A DNA stretch of 64,000 nucleotides, from NCBI GenBank assembly GCA_013285915.1, contig JABDGS010000004.1, forward strand, positions 1 through 64,000, read 5' to 3'. The notes under the pieces were generated by a model, which ran no database searches, was not told the DNA's origin, and worked only from the letters and a program-made list of their open reading frames with translations. Source of the DNA: Bacteroidota bacterium. Lineage in GTDB: Bacteria > Bacteroidota > Bacteroidia > Chitinophagales > Chitinophagaceae. Shown one piece after another: positions 54,172 to 62,456 of this stretch. A program made the position numbers and the translations under genes. The stretch's first letter is position 1. Every line of letters starts with the position of its first letter.

Positions 54172-54951
54172 ATGGAGTATAAAATAAAACAAACAGATAA
54201 ATTCAGGTATATTGAAGAGGGGGAAGGCGAAACCCTTATGTTGCTGCACGGGTTGTTTGGCGCCCTAAGTAATTTTAAAGATCTTATAGAATATTTCCGC
54301 ACCAAGTACAAGGTGGTGGTACCTATGCTGCCTTTGTTTGACCTTGATATTTTTCATACAACTGTAGGCGGCCTTGAAAAGCATGTGCAAAAGTTTATAG
54401 AGTTGAAAGGGTACAATAATATTCACCTGCTTGGCAACTCCTTGGGTGGCCACGTTGCGCTGGTGCACATTCTTAAACACCCGGAACGTATAAAATCTTT
54501 AATTTTAACTGGCAGTTCAGGCCTGTTTGAGAATGGAATGGGTGACAGTTACCCAAAGCGTGGCGACTACGAGTATATAAAGAAAAAAACCCAGGTTACC
54601 TTTTACGATCCGGCAACTGCCACCAAGGAACTGGTTGACGAGGTGTATGCCATTACCAATAACCGCATTACGGTTATTAAAATAATCGCTTTGGCAAAAA
54701 GTGCCATCCGTAACAATCTTAACGAGGAGCTAAACCAAATTAAACAGCCTACATTGCTTATTTGGGGCAATAACGATGCGGTTACGCCGCCTTTTGTTGC
54801 AAAGGAATTTAACAGGCTTATTCCCAACAGCGAATTATATTTTATTGACAAATGCGGCCACGCCCCTATGATGGAAGTACCGGCTGAATTTAACAGGATA
54901 CTGGAACAATTTTTATCCAGGCTTAAACAACCTGTTGCAGCGATAGTCTGA
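54172..54951 (+). CDS. alpha/beta-fold hydrolase
   Basis: A 259-residue cytoplasmic enzyme. Oxyanion HGLFG at residues 26-30; nucleophile elbow GNSLGG with Ser90; catalytic Asp in WGNNDAVTPP (about residue 213) and His in CGHAPMMEVP (about residue 238). A complete triad in a standard MhpC-like order. The substrate is unknown. It precedes the CBS gene by 33 bases and is probably co-transcribed. Confidence 0.9.
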   Translation: MEYKIKQTDKFRYIEEGEGETLMLLHGLFGALSNFKDLIEYFRTKYKVVVPMLPLFDLDIFHTTVGGLEKHVQKFIELKGYNNIHLLGNSLGGHVALVHILKHPERIKSLILTGSSGLFENGMGDSYPKRGDYEYIKKKTQVTFYDPATATKELVDEVYAITNNRITVIKIIALAKSAIRNNLNEELNQIKQPTLLIWGNNDAVTPPFVAKEFNRLIPNSELYFIDKCGHAPMMEVPAEFNRILEQFLSRLKQPVAAIV

Positions 54952-54984
54952 TATTTAGTGTCATATCACCGCAAGGTTGCAAAT

Positions 54985-55647
54985 ATGTTAGTATCGCATA
55001 TCATAGAAACTAATTTTCCGCAGGTAAATTTTACTGATAAAATATCTTTTGCCCTTTTGCTAATGGATGATTATCATGTAGAGCACCTTGCTGTAGTTAA
55101 TGAAGAGGGTTTTGCAGGCATTATAGGCAAGGACGCATTGCTTGATGAAGACGAAGACAGCCTGCTGGATGTATTACAGGAGCAGTTGTTGCAGGCAAGC
55201 GTTTTACCACATGAGCATTTTCTTTCCGCAGTAAAGCTTGTTTCTGTAGCCGGCGATATTTCCCTTGTGCCTGTAGTCAACGAAAGCAAGGAGCTGCTTG
55301 GTGTTATAACTGCAAAAAAACTTATTCACGCATTGTCAATTTTTAATGCTGTTGACGAACCCGGTGGCGTAATTGTAATTGAAATGGATAAGCGTAACCT
55401 GTCGTTTGGTGAATTAAGCCGCCTGGTTGAAACCAATGATGCCTATATAACCCAATTAAATACCTATACTGAAACCTCAACCGGTTTATTGCAGGTTACG
55501 GTTAAGGTTAACAAGCTTGAAATATCTGACATTATTGCCACCCTGCAACGCTACGATTATAACATTCGCTACTACTTTGGCGAGGAGTTGTACGAAAACG
55601 AATTGAAAGAAAACCTTGATCTTTTGATGACTTACCTAAACATTTAA
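54985..55647 (+). CDS. CBS-domain protein
   Basis: A 220-residue soluble protein. ATG 54985 is used; a GTG nine codons earlier lacks support. Two CBS repeats lie in residues 1-130 (PQVNFTDKISFALLLMDDYH; SLVPVVNESKELLGVITAKK) and bind adenine nucleotides. Residues 135-215 have an ACT-like beta-alpha pattern (GGVIVIEMDKRNLSFGELSR). This protein is commonly encoded beside NAD kinase in Bacteroidota, and nadK indeed follows two genes later. Confidence 0.88.
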   Translation: MLVSHIIETNFPQVNFTDKISFALLLMDDYHVEHLAVVNEEGFAGIIGKDALLDEDEDSLLDVLQEQLLQASVLPHEHFLSAVKLVSVAGDISLVPVVNESKELLGVITAKKLIHALSIFNAVDEPGGVIVIEMDKRNLSFGELSRLVETNDAYITQLNTYTETSTGLLQVTVKVNKLEISDIIATLQRYDYNIRYYFGEELYENELKENLDLLMTYLNI

Positions 55648-55751
55648 ATGTTTTTCGGGTTATTTCATACGTTTGTTAAAATTATACGTATAAAAATAAA
55701 GAGAAGTGTAAAAGCCTATTTTTACCATTTACCAGTCCAACTGTACATTGA

Positions 55752-57191
55752 ATGAAATTTTTTTACAGGCAGCTAATACTATGGATATGTTGTGCTATGT
55801 GCCTGTGTTGTGCTGCGCAAAAAGATACAGTTGCGCCGCATGCCGCTCCAACTAACGCGTTTGATACATCAGTAAATTCTCCGCTATTGCTGGTAGCCGA
55901 TATAGCTATTTCAGGCAACAAAAAAACGAAAGCCTACATTATTGAGCGGGAAATACCCTTTAAGCAGGGTGATTATATTTTAAAGAAAGATCTGCTGGCC
56001 AAGCTTACGCTTGCAAAAGATCAAATAACCAACACTAGCCTGTTTGTTTACGTAGATGTATACGTTGTAAGCCAGTCGGGTGAGCTTGTGTTTATAAAAG
56101 TTGATGTAAAAGAAAGGTGGTACCTTTTTCCTTTACCATACTTTAAGCTGGTTGACCGTAATTTTAACCAATGGTGGGTTAAAGAAAACCATAGCCTTAA
56201 AAGGGTAAATTATGGCTTGAAATTTATGCAGAATAATGTGAGTGGCCGCAATGATATGCTCAATGTATTTTTAATAAGCGGCTATAATCACCAGGTCGAT
56301 TTAAGGTATATTCAGCCTTTTGCCGACAGGGCTTTGAAGAGCGGGCTCGACATAAGGTTCCTTTATTCGCAGCAGCACGAAATGAATTATGGCACTATTG
56401 AAAATAAACAGGCATTTTATAAAGAAAATGATAATTATACCAGGAAAACAATAAGGGCAGAAGGCGCATACCTGTACCGGCCCGCTGTAAGAACAAGGCA
56501 CTCCTTTAAGCTATCGTACGTTTATGAAGAAGTTGCTGATAGTGTTGCAAAGCTAAATCCTAATTATTTTTCGTACGGCGCCAAAAAAATAGCATTTCCT
56601 GAACTGTCATATTCGTTGCAATATTTCGGCGTTGATAATATTGCTTACCCGCTTAATGGTTTTGCATTTGATTTTTATTTACTGCAGCGGGGCTTTAATA
56701 AAAAGATGGATATGACCCAGTTTGAGTTTCATTCATCATACAGCCATCCTTTTATTGCAAAAACCAACATACAATTCCAGGCCGCAGGTATTATACGTGC
56801 ACCTTTTGACCAGCCCTATTATAACCAGCAGCTATTTGGTTATGGCGATATTTTTTTAAGGGGGCTTGAATATTATGTTTTAGATGGTGTTGCGGGCATT
56901 GTGGGGCGTGTTACCGAGCGAAAGGAATTATTTACAGTTGTTTTTAAGCCTAAATATAAAAAGCAACAATTGGCACCTGTGCCATTTAAATTTTACCTGA
57001 AAGCCTTTGGCGACGCGGGTTATGGCTACAGTACCGCACCGGGCAACGGCCTGCTTGGCAATAAGCTGCTAAGAACGTGGGGTATGGGCCTTGACATTGT
57101 TTCGCTGTACGACGCAGTGTTTAAGTTTGAATACAGCATTAACCAATTTGGTGAAAAGGGTTTGTTTTTTCATGTACAAGCCGACTTTTAA
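55752..57191 (+). CDS. BamA/Omp85-like outer membrane protein with one POTRA domain
   Basis: A 479-residue outer membrane protein with a signal peptide ending CCAAQ. A single POTRA-like domain follows (residues 45-125: LLVADIAISGNKKTKAYIIE and VKERWYLFPLPYFKLVDRNF), then a C-terminal barrel ending EKGLFFHVQADF with the terminal Phe. It is far shorter than BamA (five POTRA domains), so it is an Omp85-like relative of unknown cargo. Confidence 0.85.
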   Translation: MKFFYRQLILWICCAMCLCCAAQKDTVAPHAAPTNAFDTSVNSPLLLVADIAISGNKKTKAYIIEREIPFKQGDYILKKDLLAKLTLAKDQITNTSLFVYVDVYVVSQSGELVFIKVDVKERWYLFPLPYFKLVDRNFNQWWVKENHSLKRVNYGLKFMQNNVSGRNDMLNVFLISGYNHQVDLRYIQPFADRALKSGLDIRFLYSQQHEMNYGTIENKQAFYKENDNYTRKTIRAEGAYLYRPAVRTRHSFKLSYVYEEVADSVAKLNPNYFSYGAKKIAFPELSYSLQYFGVDNIAYPLNGFAFDFYLLQRGFNKKMDMTQFEFHSSYSHPFIAKTNIQFQAAGIIRAPFDQPYYNQQLFGYGDIFLRGLEYYVLDGVAGIVGRVTERKELFTVVFKPKYKKQQLAPVPFKFYLKAFGDAGYGYSTAPGNGLLGNKLLRTWGMGLDIVSLYDAVFKFEYSINQFGEKGLFFHVQADF

Positions 57192-57244
57192 TTTATCTTG
57201 CTGTTGTGGTTTAACAACCAGGGCCACCAATAAATTTTCCCCAC

Positions 57245-58120
57245 ATGAAAATTGCCATTTACAGCAGAGGTTTGGGCGATGACATGAAAAGCCAGCTTGA
57301 TATATTATTAGGCGAGTTGCAAAAGCATGATATTAGAATATGCCTGCATTCCCAACTGGGCGACTACGATTTAAGCCAACACAATAATACAAACATTGAT
57401 TTTTTTTCAGGCTTCAATGAGCTTGATGCTACCATTGATTTTTTAATAAGCCTCGGTGGCGATGGTACCATATTAGATACTGTTACACTGGTACGCGATA
57501 AAAATATACCTGTGCTGGGTATAAATTTTGGCAGGCTTGGCTTTTTGGCAAGTGTTAGTAAAGAGGAGCTTACAACAGCCGTAGACGCACTGGTTAACGG
57601 GACTTATATAATTGACAAGAGAACGCTTATTCACCTGGATGCCGATCCCGCCCTTTTTGATGAAGCACCTTTTGGGCTGAACGAGTTTGCTATACACAAG
57701 CGCGATACATCCCCCATGATAAAGATTCATACCTATCTTAACGGCGAATTTTTAAACTCGTATTGGGCGGATGGTTTAATAGTGTCAACACCAACAGGTT
57801 CAACCGGCTATAATATGAGCTGCGGCGGCCCTATAGTTTTTCCCGAGTCGTCAAGTTTTGTTATTACACCTGTTGCGCCGCATAATCTCAACGTAAGATC
57901 AATTGTAGTACCTGACAACAATATTATTTCATTTGAAATTGAAGGCAGAAGCGAACAGTTTATTTGCGCCCTTGACGCGCGCAGGGAGATAGTTGATAAA
58001 AATGTACAATTAGCGGTAAAAAAAGAAAAATTTAAAATGAGCCTGCTGCTGCTTAATGAAAATAATTTCCTCTCTACCCTGCGCACCAAACTTACCTGGG
58101 GGTTGGATAAAAGAAATTAA
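57245..58120 (+). CDS. nadK: NAD kinase
   Basis: A 291-residue cytoplasmic enzyme that phosphorylates NAD to NADP using ATP or polyphosphate. GGDGT at residues 71-75 is the catalytic motif; GINFGRLGFLA, GLNEFAIHKR, and STPTGSTGYNMSCGGPIV follow as the NAD-binding and family signature. Complete. A heptamer array begins 9 bases after its stop. Confidence 0.95.
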   Translation: MKIAIYSRGLGDDMKSQLDILLGELQKHDIRICLHSQLGDYDLSQHNNTNIDFFSGFNELDATIDFLISLGGDGTILDTVTLVRDKNIPVLGINFGRLGFLASVSKEELTTAVDALVNGTYIIDKRTLIHLDADPALFDEAPFGLNEFAIHKRDTSPMIKIHTYLNGEFLNSYWADGLIVSTPTGSTGYNMSCGGPIVFPESSSFVITPVAPHNLNVRSIVVPDNNIISFEIEGRSEQFICALDARREIVDKNVQLAVKKEKFKMSLLLLNENNFLSTLRTKLTWGLDKRN

Positions 58121-58128
58121 CATCAAAA

Positions 58129-58156
58129 GGTTCATAGTTCATGGCTCATCGTTCAT
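58129..58156. repeat. heptamer array GGTTCAT-AGTTCAT-GGCTCAT-CGTTCAT
   Basis: Four 7-base units just after the nadK stop. The inverted partner lies at 58235-58261. Confidence 0.7.
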
Positions 58157-58234
58157 AGAGGAGCAAGCACGTTGAATTTAAATACAGCCTCAGGTTCCTA
58201 CTTCAATAAACTGCCGGGCATACTCTTACTATTA

Positions 58235-58261
58235 GCTATGAACTATTTGCCATGAACAAAT
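58235..58261. repeat. inverted partner array GCTATGA-ACTATTT-GCCATGA
   Basis: Units are reverse-complement words of the array at 58129, with about 78 bases between. The same order is found at 37736-37763. Confidence 0.65.
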
Positions 58262-58294
58262 TTTCTTACCTTGTACTGTCAAAAAAATCTTGCC

Positions 58295-59116
58295 ATGTTT
58301 CAAAAGTTTTTGTTGGGTTTTGAAAACATTCCATCTCATTACCGGGCTTTAATTCTTGCAGGCGGCCTCACCATATTTTGGTTAATTGAAGGCGCTATTC
58401 CGTTATTCAGGCACAGTTATAACAAATGGAAACACGCAGGCGTAAATATTTTTTTTACCATAACAACTATAATAGTAAATTTTGCTTTTGCGTTGGTTAT
58501 TGTAAATGCCAGCCGCTGGAGTATTGCCCATTCATTTGGCGTTTTACAATGGCTTCAACTGCCTTTTTGGGCACAGCTGCTTGTTGGCCTGCTCGTTCTT
58601 GATCTTATTGGTGCATACCTTATTCATTTGATACAACATAAAGTAAAATGGATGTGGCGCTTCCACATGATACACCATGCGGACAATTATGTTGATACTA
58701 CAACTGCTAATCGCCACCACCCGGTTGAAAGTGTTTTCAGGGCAGTATTTACATTACTTGCAGTAATAATCTGCGGGTCACCAATGTGGCTGGTAATGCT
58801 TTACCAATCTTTTTCAGTTTTGCTGTCACAGTTTAATCACGCTAATATACATTTACCGCACTGGCTTGATAAGGGCTTAAGCTTTATCATTGTTTCTCCT
58901 GATATGCATAAGGTGCACCATCATTTCAAAAGACCTGATACCGATACGAATTATGGCAATATCTTTCCTTTTTGGGACTGGATATTTGGCACTTACAGCA
59001 ACACACCCGCTAACAAAGTACAATACGGGCTTGATATTTTGGAAGGAAGAAACCCCAATAGCCTTGTTGATCAACTAAAGATGCCTTTTGATGGAAACCT
59101 GAACGCTGGTAAATAA
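58295..59116 (+). CDS. sterol desaturase/fatty acid hydroxylase-family membrane enzyme
   Basis: A 273-residue di-iron membrane oxygenase. ATG 58295 is preferred to a TTG eight codons upstream. Four to five membrane helices and the histidine clusters HLIQHKVKWMWRFHMIHH, NRHHP and HKVHHH bind the diiron centre. Members hydroxylate or desaturate lipid acyl chains or sterol-like hydrophobes; the substrate here is not known. Confidence 0.9.
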   Translation: MFQKFLLGFENIPSHYRALILAGGLTIFWLIEGAIPLFRHSYNKWKHAGVNIFFTITTIIVNFAFALVIVNASRWSIAHSFGVLQWLQLPFWAQLLVGLLVLDLIGAYLIHLIQHKVKWMWRFHMIHHADNYVDTTTANRHHPVESVFRAVFTLLAVIICGSPMWLVMLYQSFSVLLSQFNHANIHLPHWLDKGLSFIIVSPDMHKVHHHFKRPDTDTNYGNIFPFWDWIFGTYSNTPANKVQYGLDILEGRNPNSLVDQLKMPFDGNLNAGK

Positions 59117-59177
59117 AATTGAGCCAACATTGTTTACCGAATGATACGTTCAGCAAAGTCAGGTAGCGGTTGCAGCC

Positions 59178-60497
59178 TTATGGTTTAGAAACAAAACCAA
59201 GTTTCCTTAATCCTTCTTTTATTTCCGGGGCACTCATAAATAATTTCCACAACAACCCCGTACGGTAGTTTTCAATCATAACAATTTCTGGACCCTGGTC
59301 AATTGCCAGGTACGATTTTGCGTACCAGTTTTTTGTTTCATTAAACGCATCAACAAATCCGTATTCCCCCCAAATTTTATCACCCAGGTCATCATAAAAA
59401 TGCCTGATTGCCTTCATTGAATATTCGGGTGTATAAACAATTGACGATATGGCACCGGTAGGCGAAATGGTTCCTAAATCATTACTTGGGCTATGCGCGT
59501 TGTAACCATCATAAGTATCGCTTGCAGTAAGTCCCCAGCAATTTTCACCGTACCCTTTAAACTTATTTGGGTTTGCTACACAATGTTTGTAGTTGATGAG
59601 GGTGTGGTTATAATTTTGCTGCCAATAATCAGCATATTCATCTTTAAGGCCGTGTGGATTTAAGCCCAGGAAAGAATAATGTGCAAAAAACAACGGGCCC
59701 CCATAATCAAAGCCTAATGGAAGTGTTACGCCATAAAACTCTTTACCGTTTTTAAAATGGTCGCTAACTGCCCAGCATTTATGATAAACGCTGGCATTAA
59801 TGGAATAGTTGGGGGATGACGCTGCGAGTATGTAAGTAATTAGTGTTTCATTCCAGCCACGCAGTTCAAAGTTCATGCTCCAGTCGTTGTTGGGGCTCCA
59901 ATGCCAATATAAAAGGTCTAATCCTCCCCGTGTATGCCAGTTCCATTCAACTTCGTTCCACAGCCAGGTTATACGGTTATGCAGCTCGTGCTCCAATGGC
60001 GAATTACCTGTAAAATATTGTCTTGCGCACAACAACCCCTCAAATAAGTAAGAGGTTTCCACGAGGTCCGCTCCATCATCTTTACGGCTAAACGGAATGG
60101 TTTTACCTGTTGCACCATTCATCCAATGAGGAAACACACCGTGGTAAGAATCGGCTTTTGAAAGAAATTTCACCATTTTAAGCAGTCGCGCCGCCGCAGA
60201 ATCGCGGGGAACCCATTTTCTGTCCGCTGCTACTACAATAGCCATTACACCAAAGCCGGTACCACCGGTTGTTACAACTTCATCGCCATATTCATACGCA
60301 ACATTGCTGCGTTCGCGGGCCATAGCGCTTATGGGGTGGCCAAAATCCCAAAAATACCGGAAGGTTTGCTTTTCAACCAGGTCCAATAAACCCGAGTCAG
60401 ATAAATTTTTAGGCCGTGCGGCAGCGTTAAAATTGTTTTGCGAAAAGGAACAGTAAAAAATTATAATGCAGGCAAAGGTTAGCGCAAAGTTTTTCAT
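59178..60497 (-). CDS. exported glucoamylase-like protein, GH144-like (endo-beta-1,2-glucanase)
   Basis: A 439-residue exported protein; ATG 60497 begins the signal peptide ending CSFSQ. The (alpha/alpha)6-barrel sequence has VEKQTFRYFWDFGHP, ETSYLFEGLLCARQYF, WNEVEWNWHTRGGLDLLYWH, FELRGWNETLITYILAAS and YGFVDAFNETKNWYAKSYLA. I recognise this as the glucoamylase family that includes GH144 endo-beta-1,2-glucanases, first described from Chitinophaga. It would cut beta-1,2-glucans outside the cell; the exact GH class needs comparison. Confidence 0.87.
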   Translation of the reverse strand: MKNFALTFACIIIFYCSFSQNNFNAAARPKNLSDSGLLDLVEKQTFRYFWDFGHPISAMARERSNVAYEYGDEVVTTGGTGFGVMAIVVAADRKWVPRDSAAARLLKMVKFLSKADSYHGVFPHWMNGATGKTIPFSRKDDGADLVETSYLFEGLLCARQYFTGNSPLEHELHNRITWLWNEVEWNWHTRGGLDLLYWHWSPNNDWSMNFELRGWNETLITYILAASSPNYSINASVYHKCWAVSDHFKNGKEFYGVTLPLGFDYGGPLFFAHYSFLGLNPHGLKDEYADYWQQNYNHTLINYKHCVANPNKFKGYGENCWGLTASDTYDGYNAHSPSNDLGTISPTGAISSIVYTPEYSMKAIRHFYDDLGDKIWGEYGFVDAFNETKNWYAKSYLAIDQGPEIVMIENYRTGLLWKLFMSAPEIKEGLRKLGFVSKP

Positions 60498-60698
60498 CAC
60501 ACAAAATTTAAGTACCAAATATACCAACGCTATTTATTTCATTTTCCACATTTAGGTAAAAACGCTATTCAGTTCTGCTATAACATCCCAATACCACTCA
60601 CCCAAAATAATAACCGCTCGGCCTAATTAAGCAGTATTTTCTTAAAAGTTGTACGTACTTAGATGTACGAAAATATTCGTGAATTGTAAAATACAAAT

Positions 60699-61430
60699 AT
60701 GAAAAAAATACCCCTTCTTTTAATTATTGCCATTATAGGCACCTCTGCGGTAGCGCAATATCAGCACACGCTTAAACCCAGCGGTAATGTTATTACGCGT
60801 GATGTAGCTGTTAAGCCCTTTACAGCCATAAAAGCAAATGGCCTTTATGAGCTTATTTTAACCCAAGGCAGTACCGAGAGCGTTAAGGTAGAAACAGATG
60901 ATAATTTGCAAAGCCTTATTGAAGTATCGAACGATGGTAATACCCTGCTAATTGATGAACCTAAATTGCGTAACAACGGCGTAAACTTTGAAAGTGCCGA
61001 TGGCGAACGTACAAAAAAACAGCATTTTAAAATATATGTAAACTTTAAATCAATTTCCAGCCTTGATGTGCAAACTATTGGTAATACACACGCCGACGGC
61101 ACATTAAATTTTGACGCTTTAACTATAAACGACCGCTCAGTTGGCAGTATAAACCTGTCGCTCAACGCAGCAAAGCTCACCATTACAAATAAGGGTGTTG
61201 GCACCATTACATTAAGCGGCAAGGTTGACAATGCAGTTATTACCAACAGTGGCGTAGGTTCTTTTAAGGGAGAGGATCTTGCGGTGCAGACCATGCATAT
61301 TACAAATAGTGGTGTTGGCCACGCAGAAGTTAATGTAGTGAAAGACCTTATAGTGAAAGATTCATTTTTAGGAAAAGTAAGTAATAGCGGCCCGGCCAAA
61401 ACCCGCAAACTGGATGGCCAGGAAATATAA
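60699..61430 (+). CDS. DUF2807 (head GIN domain) exported protein
   Basis: A 243-residue exported protein with signal peptide ending SAVAQ. Residues 35-230 form a right-handed beta-helix-like DUF2807 domain: FTAIKANGLYELILTQGSTE at the start and repeats of NSGVGSFKGEDL, NSGVGHAEVNV. The family is widespread in Bacteroidota and probably envelope-associated. Function is unknown. Two terminators follow. Confidence 0.88.
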   Translation: MKKIPLLLIIAIIGTSAVAQYQHTLKPSGNVITRDVAVKPFTAIKANGLYELILTQGSTESVKVETDDNLQSLIEVSNDGNTLLIDEPKLRNNGVNFESADGERTKKQHFKIYVNFKSISSLDVQTIGNTHADGTLNFDALTINDRSVGSINLSLNAAKLTITNKGVGTITLSGKVDNAVITNSGVGSFKGEDLAVQTMHITNSGVGHAEVNVVKDLIVKDSFLGKVSNSGPAKTRKLDGQEI

Positions 61431-61454
61431 GATTTTTGTTGTTTGCGTTTTTTG

Positions 61455-61488
61455 AACCATTGTTGTTGTAAGCGGCAATGGTTTTTTT
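61455..61488 (+). terminator. rho-independent terminator of DUF2807 gene
   Basis: AACCATTG (61455-61462) pairs with CAATGGTT (61476-61483), then a T-run to 61488. Confidence 0.88.
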
Positions 61489-61511
61489 ATTGTTGTTTTA
61501 TTATGGAGCAA

Positions 61512-61548
61512 AAAAAAATCCCGTATAAGAGTTTTACGGGATTTTTTT
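61512..61548. terminator. bidirectional terminator with 14-bp perfect arms
   Basis: Arms 61512-61525 and 61535-61548 are exact reverse complements with A- and T-runs outside a GC core (TCCCG). It lies between the convergent DUF2807 and universal stress protein genes. Confidence 0.9.
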
Positions 61549-61570
61549 ATTGATGAATTGTTTTTTAATC

Positions 61571-62365
61571 TTAAACCTTTTCTTCATGCACAACCAACAC
61601 AGGGGCATTGCCTTTATAGCTCATATTTTTAGTTTGGCTTGGCTTAAACAGGCGGTGCACAAGGGAGTGGTCACGCTGGATGGTTATGATCAGGTCAATA
61701 TTTTTTTCAACTGCAAATATTTGCAGGCCTTCTTCCACATCAAAAAACCGCAGGAAATAAAATTCAGGGCTAAACTCCTGGAAATGGTCCATTAATCCCT
61801 TCTTCTCCTTTTCGTGATGTTCAGTAAGCGCTATGTAATGCTCACTGTTTACATTTACAACGTGCAGGGCCGGGTTAAATGATGCGAGAAATTTTTTAAT
61901 GGCAGCAGCAGGTGTGGTATAATACGTGTTTTCCAGGTCAGATGCAAGCATAACGTTCTTTATGCCTTTGTACTCTGCCGCTTCCTGCACAATCAGCACA
62001 GGGCAGCTTCCTGTTTCCGCAAACTTAAGGGTATTACTGCTTACAAATTTTTGTGCAAGCTCGCCGCGTGGGGTAATGCCCATTACCACAAGGTCGGCTA
62101 ACTCGCTTTTGGCCAAAATTTCAAGATGATCAATAAAGTTGTGCCCTTTTACACTTTTAACTTCTATAGAAAAATCGCCGCCGGTGGATAATTGTTTGCA
62201 TAATTCATCCAGTCTTTCAGGTGCACTTGCAGCATCCACATCATCTTCTGCAAGGTGATATAAAAGCATCGTTACGCCGGGGTAACCTGCACATAGCTGG
62301 GCCGCATATTTAGCTGCGTTAAGAGAAGTGTCTGAAAAATCTACAGGTACAATTACTTTGTTCAT
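61571..62365 (-). CDS. tandem universal stress protein (UspA family)
   Basis: A 264-residue protein with two Usp domains; start set at MNKVIVPVDFSD, the family start (ATG 62365), as a 17-codon extension is hydrophobic and unlike a Usp. First domain ends GSCPVLIVQE with ADLVVMGITPRGELAQKFVSSNTLKFA. The second has DLIITIQRDHSLVHRLF. Homologous in layout to the protein at 21568-22401; a paralogue pair. Confidence 0.9.
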   Translation of the reverse strand: MNKVIVPVDFSDTSLNAAKYAAQLCAGYPGVTMLLYHLAEDDVDAASAPERLDELCKQLSTGGDFSIEVKSVKGHNFIDHLEILAKSELADLVVMGITPRGELAQKFVSSNTLKFAETGSCPVLIVQEAAEYKGIKNVMLASDLENTYYTTPAAAIKKFLASFNPALHVVNVNSEHYIALTEHHEKEKKGLMDHFQEFSPEFYFLRFFDVEEGLQIFAVEKNIDLIITIQRDHSLVHRLFKPSQTKNMSYKGNAPVLVVHEEKV

Positions 62366-62456
62366 AACAGGTGTTTTGTATAAAAGTGAAGATAAGGCAA
62401 TGATATAAAAGTGCAATATATAAACCCTAAAAAATTCTGTTTTTGCGTTGTGTATT

